A stretch of DNA of 64,000 nucleotides from CAZXGD01 sp046350455. GTDB taxonomy: Bacteria; Planctomycetota; Phycisphaerae; Phycisphaerales; SM1A02. Location: NCBI GenBank assembly GCA_046350455.1, contig JAXMAM010000007.1, positions 1 to 64,000 on the forward strand, read 5' to 3'. Under the pieces are notes generated by a model, which saw nothing but the letters and a program-made list of their open reading frames with translations, ran no database searches and was not told the DNA's origin. A program made the position numbers and the translations under genes. Shown in pieces: positions 59,219-64,000 of this stretch (position 1 is the stretch's first letter; each line of letters begins with the position of its first letter).

Positions 59219-61396
59219 TCAGCCTTGCTGCTGTGCTGCGATCTGGATGGTGACACGACCCACCTCCAGAATCTGGTCAACGGGAATGGGTTCCTTGCCC
59301 CCGGAAGGTCCCCCAGCCTGAATGGCCTGCACAAACGCTGCGGCACACGCAGCCTGGCCCTTGTCCTGGCGCCACAGGTTCAGCTTGCGGAAGCCTGGCC
59401 AGCCATAGGCGCGCATCTTGCGGAAGTTGTCCAGCTGCAGCACGCGGCCAGCACAGAACACCTCCAGGCGCTCCTTGGGGAACGCCTTGGTGCCGTTTGA
59501 CCAGTAGTGCACGGTGCCGATGGAGCCATCTGCAAAGCGCAGCTGGATGGTCACCGTGTCTGCCGTGGACGCATCCATGGTGCTGATCTCATGCGCGGCG
59601 ATGGGCGCGTCCGCCAGGAAGCGCAGCAGGTCAATGAAGTGGCACGCCTCGCCGATGATGCGGCCTCCGCCCACGTCGCGGTCCTGCGTCCAGTGCTCGG
59701 CAGGGATGGCGCCAGAGTTCACGGTCATCACAAAGGCCTTGGGCCCAGGCACGCCAGCCAGCAGCTGCTTCATCTTCTGCACCTGACGGGCAAAGCGGCG
59801 GTTGAAGCCCACCATCAGCACTGGGCGCTTGCCAGCAGCGCGCACCTCTGCCAGCGTGGACTCAATCTGGTCCATCTCTGCCATGGTGAGCGCGATGGGC
59901 TTCTCCACAAACACGTGCTTTCCAGCGCGGAGCGCCTGGCACACCATGGATGCGTGGCTGTCGTGCCGCGTGGTGATGACCACCGCCTGCACGTTGGGGT
60001 CGTTGATGACGCCGTCGGTGTCTGTGCTGGCTTCCTGGAAGCCAAACTTGCGGGCCGCGTGCAGCCCGCTCACGCCCCCACTGCTGACCACGGTGCGCAG
60101 CACTGCGCCCGAGGCCTTGAAGGCCGGGATGAGCACTGCGGTGGAGTAGTTGCCAGAACCGATGAACGCGATGGTGGGAGCCTGGCCAGCACCTGCCGCT
60201 GCCCCACTCGCGCCAGCCGCAGCGCCACCAGCGCCGCCATCCAGGCGCACGCTCTGCACGCGCAGCGCGGCGTCGGTCTTCTGCTGCTGCGTGGGGTACT
60301 CAAGCAGGATGCCCAGCGAAGGCGCAGCGCCGCCCACCAGCTCGTACGCGCCCAGCGCCTCGCCAATGGGGAAGCGGTGCGAGATCAGCGGCTTCACGTC
60401 CAGACGGCCGTCGGCCATCATGTCCATCACCGCCTCAAAGTTGCGCTGCTCTGTCCAGCGCACAAAGCCCACGGGGTAGTCGTTGCCTTTCTCCTCGTAG
60501 CTGGGGTCGTAGCGGCCAGGGCCATACGAGCACGACACCTGGAAGGTCAGCTCCTTCTCAAAGAAGTCGGCGCGCGAGAGCTCCAGGCCCGTCACGCCCA
60601 CCAGCACGATGCGCCCGCGCTTGCGGCACATGAGCGCCGCCTGGTGCACAGGCTCGTTGCTCTTGGTGGAGGCGGTGATGATCACAGCGTCCACGCCGCG
60701 CCCGCGCGAGAAGCGCTGCGCTGCGGCCACTGGATCTTCGCCAGCACCCAGGTTGACTGTCTCGGCACCCAGCGCGCGCGCCAGCTCCAGCTTGGACGGG
60801 TCAAAGTCCAGGCCCAGCACGCGGCAGCCGTGCGCGCGCAGCAGCTGCACCGTGACCAGGCCGATCAGGCCCAGGCCGGTCACCACCACGCTTTCGCCCA
60901 GCGTGGGCTGCACCAGACGGATGCCCTGCAGCGCGATGGCGCCCAGCACGGTGAACGCAGCTTCGTCGTCGGACACGCCGGCAGGCACCTTGGCGCACAG
61001 GTTCACTGGCACGCACACGGCCTCGGCGTGCTTGCCGTTGCTCACCACGCGGTCGCCCTTCTCCCAGCCAGTCACGCCGCTGCCAACCTCCAACACCTCT
61101 CCCACGTTGCAGTAGCCCAGCGGCAGTGGCTGGTCCAGCTTGTTCATCACGGCTTCAAAGGTGGGCAGCAGGCCGTCGGTCTTGATCTTGTCCAGCACCA
61201 TGCGCACGCGGTCTGGCTGCTGGCGGGCCTTCTCGATCCACCCTGCCTTGCCAAACTCCACCAGCATGCGCTCGGTGCCAACCGACACCAGCGTGCGCGT
61301 GGTGCGGATCAGCAGGTGTCCGCGGCGCGGCGCGGGGCAGGGAACTTCGGCCACCTCGGTGGAGCCGTTCTTCAGCGACTGGAGGACTTGCTTCAC
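59219..61396 (-). CDS. Two-domain oxidoreductase: Zn-alcohol dehydrogenase plus Gfo/Idh/MocA
   Basis: 725 residues from a GTG at 61394-61396. Residues 1-~375 are a medium-chain alcohol dehydrogenase (PLGYCNVGEVLEVGSGV, VVVTGLGLIGLVTVQLLRA). After an Ala/Gly linker, ~410-725 are a Gfo/Idh/MocA dehydrogenase (IAFIGSGNYSTAVLIPAF, VITTRHDSHASMV, KHVFVEKPIALT, EACHFIDLLRFLA). The natural substrate of such fused enzymes is probably a nucleotide sugar; they recur in bacterial polysaccharide clusters next to heparinase-like genes. The 228 bp between it and asnB hold no other gene I can see. Confidence 0.9.
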   Translation of the reverse strand: MKQVLQSLKNGSTEVAEVPCPAPRRGHLLIRTTRTLVSVGTERMLVEFGKAGWIEKARQQPDRVRMVLDKIKTDGLLPTFEAVMNKLDQPLPLGYCNVGEVLEVGSGVTGWEKGDRVVSNGKHAEAVCVPVNLCAKVPAGVSDDEAAFTVLGAIALQGIRLVQPTLGESVVVTGLGLIGLVTVQLLRAHGCRVLGLDFDPSKLELARALGAETVNLGAGEDPVAAAQRFSRGRGVDAVIITASTKSNEPVHQAALMCRKRGRIVLVGVTGLELSRADFFEKELTFQVSCSYGPGRYDPSYEEKGNDYPVGFVRWTEQRNFEAVMDMMADGRLDVKPLISHRFPIGEALGAYELVGGAAPSLGILLEYPTQQQKTDAALRVQSVRLDGGAGGAAAGASGAAAGAGQAPTIAFIGSGNYSTAVLIPAFKASGAVLRTVVSSGGVSGLHAARKFGFQEASTDTDGVINDPNVQAVVITTRHDSHASMVCQALRAGKHVFVEKPIALTMAEMDQIESTLAEVRAAGKRPVLMVGFNRRFARQVQKMKQLLAGVPGPKAFVMTVNSGAIPAEHWTQDRDVGGGRIIGEACHFIDLLRFLADAPIAAHEISTMDASTADTVTIQLRFADGSIGTVHYWSNGTKAFPKERLEVFCAGRVLQLDNFRKMRAYGWPGFRKLNLWRQDKGQAACAAAFVQAIQAGGPSGGKEPIPVDQILEVGRVTIQIAAQQQG

Positions 61397-61624
61397 AGGG
61401 AGTTTTCCTGATGCTGTGCGGACAGAGCCACGGCCTGCGGCGCTGCCTCATGGAGCGAATGCAGCGTCGAAAGGCCAAAAACACGGCACGGGACCACGCA
61501 TGGGCCCTGCCTGCTTCCATCGGCTGCGAGCGAGGGGGCCAACAAGATACCGCTCACGATCCGCGCGAATATTGGAATGACTGCGCTGTGCACGGCCCAC
61601 CACGCCACGTATGGCTTGCGTTTA

Positions 61625-63559
61625 TCAGACAGCGCCTGCACGCGCAGGCGCCACCGCTGCAGGGGCGCGGTCCAGGTAGTGACGGCACCAGATCTCGATG
61701 CTGAGCAAGGAGAGCAGCGTGTAGTTGGCGTCCACCTTGCCCGCCTGGTTGGCCTGCACCAGCTGGTTCACGGCCACCGGGTCGAACAACCCGCGCCGGC
61801 GCAGGCTGTCTGCACCCAGCAGGTCCGCCACCAGCGGGCGAAGGTCGTTCTGCATCCAGCGGCGCAGCGGCGCGCCAAAGCCAGACTTGGGGCGGTAGAT
61901 GACGTCGTGTGGCAGGTATGGCTCCATGGCGCGCTTCAGCACCCACTTGCCCTCCTTGCCGCGCTGCCGCACGCTGAGCGGAATGCGCGCTGCAAAGTCA
62001 ACCAGCTCAAGATCCAAGAAGGGCACGCGCACTTCTACGCCCACCGCCATGGACATCTTGTCGGTGTAGATCAGGTTGTGGTCGGCCAGGAAGAAGCGCT
62101 GCTCCAGCGCCAGCATGCGCTCCAGCGCTGGCGTGCCGGGCGGCAGCGGCGCCAGGAACTGCGTCATGGGCTCGGTGGCCATGGCGGTGCCCAGATGGCG
62201 CCGGAACTCTGGCGTGTACAGCTTCAGCAGGTCTGCTTCACGCGACCACACAAAGTAGTTGGCGATGCGCTGGTCGCGCTCCAGGCCAGCCCCGCTGAAT
62301 AGCTTGGCCAGACGGCGCGACCACGCGCGGCGCTGATCCAGGCGGCGCGTGGTGGCGTCCAGCGCATGGCGCGCTGGGCGCGGCATCCAGCTCCACAGGC
62401 GTTCTGCATTCACTGCGCGGTGGCGGCGATAGCCCGTGAACAGGTCGTCGCCGCCAGCGCCGGACAGCAGCACCTTCATGCCGTTGTCGCGCGCCAGCTG
62501 GCTGATGTACAGCACGTTGAGCGGCGCTGGATCTGCCAGCGGCTCGTCCAGCTGCACGATCATGCGCTCCAGGTCACCGGCCATGCGGTCGGCGTTGATG
62601 CGCACCACGTCCAGCTTGACGTTCAGGTGCTTGGCCACGCGCTGCGCGTAGGGCAGGTCGTCGGTGGTGCCTTCGTCCTGGCCGCCAGCAGCCTCGATGG
62701 TGAAACAGCGCAGGTCCGGGTTCTGCTCCCGCGCAAAGGCCACGATGCTGCTGGAGTCAAGCCCGCCAGAGAGGAACGCGCCCACTGGCACGTCCGCCAC
62801 CATCTGGCGCTCCACAGCGGCGCGCAGGTGCTTCACCGTGCCTTCCAGCGACTGCTGCTCTGTCAGGTCTGGGCGAGCGCCGCGGAACATGGGCAGCTGG
62901 TACCAAGTCCAGCGCTTGGTCACCTTGGCTTCGCGCAGCTCCAGCGCCTCGCCGGGCAGCAGTTTGCGCACGCCGGCCAGCGGCGTGCCCTCGCCCGGGC
63001 ACCACAGGAAGCTCAGGTAGCGGTGCAGCGCCGCGTGGTCCAGCGTGCGCGCCTCTGGCACCAGGTGCAGCAGGCCCTTGATCTCGCTGCAGAACGCCAG
63101 GCCGCGCTTGCTCTCAAAGATGTACAGCGGCTTCACGCCCAGCGCGTCGCGCGCCACCAGCATGGTGCGCGTGCGCGTGTCCCACAGCGCGATGGTGAAG
63201 ATGCCGTTCAGCCGCGGCAGCATGGACGCGCCATGCTTCAGGTACATCTGCAGGATGACTTCCGTGTCCGAGTGGCCTCGGAAGCGCGCGCCAGCAGCCT
63301 GCAGCTCTGTGCGCAGCTCGCGATAGTTGTAGATCTCGCCGTTGAAGATCAGCTGCACAAGTCCAGCGTCGTCCTGCATGGGCTGGTGGCCCAGCGGAGA
63401 AAGGTCAATGATGGAGAGGCGCTGCTGCCCCAGGCCCACGCCTGCAGACGCATCGGTGAACAGGCCGTGGTCATCAGGCCCGCGATGCGCCATGGCGCAC
63501 ATGCCGGCGCGCATGGCCTGCTCTGTGAAGGTTCCGAAGTATCCAATGATGCCGCACAT
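61625..63559 (-). CDS. asnB: Asparagine synthase (glutamine-hydrolysing)
   Basis: 644 residues from the ATG at 63557-63559, with Cys2 immediately after the initiator (MCGIIGYFG), the glutaminase nucleophile. HRGPDDHG and FNGEIYNYRELR are the N-terminal Ntn domain. The synthetase domain has the PP-loop SGGLDSSSIVAFAR, LSGAGGDDLFTGY and DKMSMAVGVEVRVPFLD. It makes asparagine, or in polysaccharide loci amidates sugar acids or processes secondary metabolites. Here it is the second gene of the polysaccharide locus. Confidence 0.9.
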   Translation of the reverse strand: MCGIIGYFGTFTEQAMRAGMCAMAHRGPDDHGLFTDASAGVGLGQQRLSIIDLSPLGHQPMQDDAGLVQLIFNGEIYNYRELRTELQAAGARFRGHSDTEVILQMYLKHGASMLPRLNGIFTIALWDTRTRTMLVARDALGVKPLYIFESKRGLAFCSEIKGLLHLVPEARTLDHAALHRYLSFLWCPGEGTPLAGVRKLLPGEALELREAKVTKRWTWYQLPMFRGARPDLTEQQSLEGTVKHLRAAVERQMVADVPVGAFLSGGLDSSSIVAFAREQNPDLRCFTIEAAGGQDEGTTDDLPYAQRVAKHLNVKLDVVRINADRMAGDLERMIVQLDEPLADPAPLNVLYISQLARDNGMKVLLSGAGGDDLFTGYRRHRAVNAERLWSWMPRPARHALDATTRRLDQRRAWSRRLAKLFSGAGLERDQRIANYFVWSREADLLKLYTPEFRRHLGTAMATEPMTQFLAPLPPGTPALERMLALEQRFFLADHNLIYTDKMSMAVGVEVRVPFLDLELVDFAARIPLSVRQRGKEGKWVLKRAMEPYLPHDVIYRPKSGFGAPLRRWMQNDLRPLVADLLGADSLRRRGLFDPVAVNQLVQANQAGKVDANYTLLSLLSIEIWCRHYLDRAPAAVAPARAGAV

Positions 63560-63590
63560 GCGTGGTGTTGCTCCAGAATCTCCCGCCGTC

Positions 63591-64000
63591 CTATGAAGGC
63601 TGCGGTGTGCGGCCCTGCTGGCTGCTCCGGTACGACCGGTACCACTCCACGGTTCGGCGCAGGCCCTCGGGCAGGCCGACCTGCGCGCGCCAGCCCAGCA
63701 GCTGCGCAGCGCGCGTGGTGTCCAGGCAGCGGCGCGGCTGGCCGTCGGGCTTGCTGGGGTCCCAGCGGATTTCGCCTGTAAATCCACAGGTTTCTGCTAT
63801 CAGCTGCACCAGGTTTCGGATGGTGATCTCGGACCCAGTGCCCAGGTTGACAGGCTCTGGCTCATCCAGCCGCTCAGCTGCGCGCACCAGGCCCTCGGCG
63901 CAGTCGTCCACGTAGAGGAATTCGCGGCTGGCTGCGCCCGTGCCCCAGCACTCGATGTCCCCTGCGCCGCGCTCCGCTGCTTCAAGGCACTTGCGGATCA
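63591..64000 (-). CDS. NAD-dependent epimerase, GDP-L-fucose synthase-like, C-terminal part
   Basis: The 3' end of a gene that continues past base 64000; the last ~135 residues are visible. The reading begins IRKCLEAAERGAGD, then WGTGAASREFLYVDDCAEG, EPVNLGTGSEITIRNLVQLI, WDPSKPDGQPRRCLDTTRA and GLRRTVEWYR, the C-terminal half of an extended short-chain dehydrogenase. The REFLYVDD and DGQPRRCLD segments match GDP-L-fucose synthases (Fcl/WcaG). With asnB 31 bp downstream it is part of the polysaccharide locus and would make a deoxy-sugar donor. Confidence 0.8.
   Translation of the reverse strand, partial: IRKCLEAAERGAGDIECWGTGAASREFLYVDDCAEGLVRAAERLDEPEPVNLGTGSEITIRNLVQLIAETCGFTGEIRWDPSKPDGQPRRCLDTTRAAQLLGWRAQVGLPEGLRRTVEWYRSYRSSQQGRTPQPS

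Overview
The window is GC-rich DNA from what looks like a planctomycete, probably of the class Phycisphaerae. The pointers are a PEP-CTERM-like sorting tail ending in an Arg-rich cluster (29615-30289), a pseudopilin with a C-terminal DGHV motif (38179-39090), a LolA-like protein next to a large TPR/peptidase-MA protein, and several big secreted proteins of planctomycetal style. The lineage is inferred from gene content; no rRNA is present. I see no prophage, insertion sequence or CRISPR array.

Region by region. 1-5095 (minus): a partial FG-GAP protein, a TPR/HExxH peptidase, a LolA-like protein and a RibB protein with a degenerate GTP cyclohydrolase II half. 5157-10108: an M42-type peptidase, a GYF/CD225 - DUF2752 - trypsin membrane cluster, and argS. 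10134-15923 (minus): dCMP-deaminase-like protein, two-domain HtrA-like protease and Ser/Thr kinase in one tight run, then peptidoglycan amidase, small lipoprotein and rex. 15964-24575: metF, a large secreted TPR-like protein, metG, a secretin-N-domain protein, and two ECF sigma factors, one with a putative membrane partner and one with a fused Cys-rich tail. 24625-29378: a sulfur module of membrane rhodanese, TauE-type exporter, persulfide dioxygenase-rhodanese fusion and a second copy of that fusion that has lost most of its metal site.

29432-30615: inverted clusters of a GTGCCTGGCAC palindromic repeat flank a lone PEP-CTERM gene. 30620-38056 (minus): tRNA-Thr, tuf, rpmG, tRNA-Trp, secE and nusG, driven by a near-consensus sigma70 promoter, then a lipoprotein, a UbiA prenyltransferase, a CHAD protein and proS. 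38179-52796 (minus): a pseudopilin, rho, coaE, three tandem paralogous secreted proteins of about 800 residues that I cannot assign, cysS, and a GH56-like secreted protein. 53069-64000 (minus): an exopolysaccharide locus with a GT2, a double-GT4 fusion, a heparinase II/III-like protein, wecB, a two-domain oxidoreductase, asnB and a partial GDP-fucose-synthase-like epimerase.

The most interesting parts are the three-paralogue array between cysS and coaE, the persulfide module with a decayed paralogue and shared Cys-rich tails, the repeat-bracketed PEP-CTERM gene, and stop codons embedded in a recurring palindrome at gene ends.
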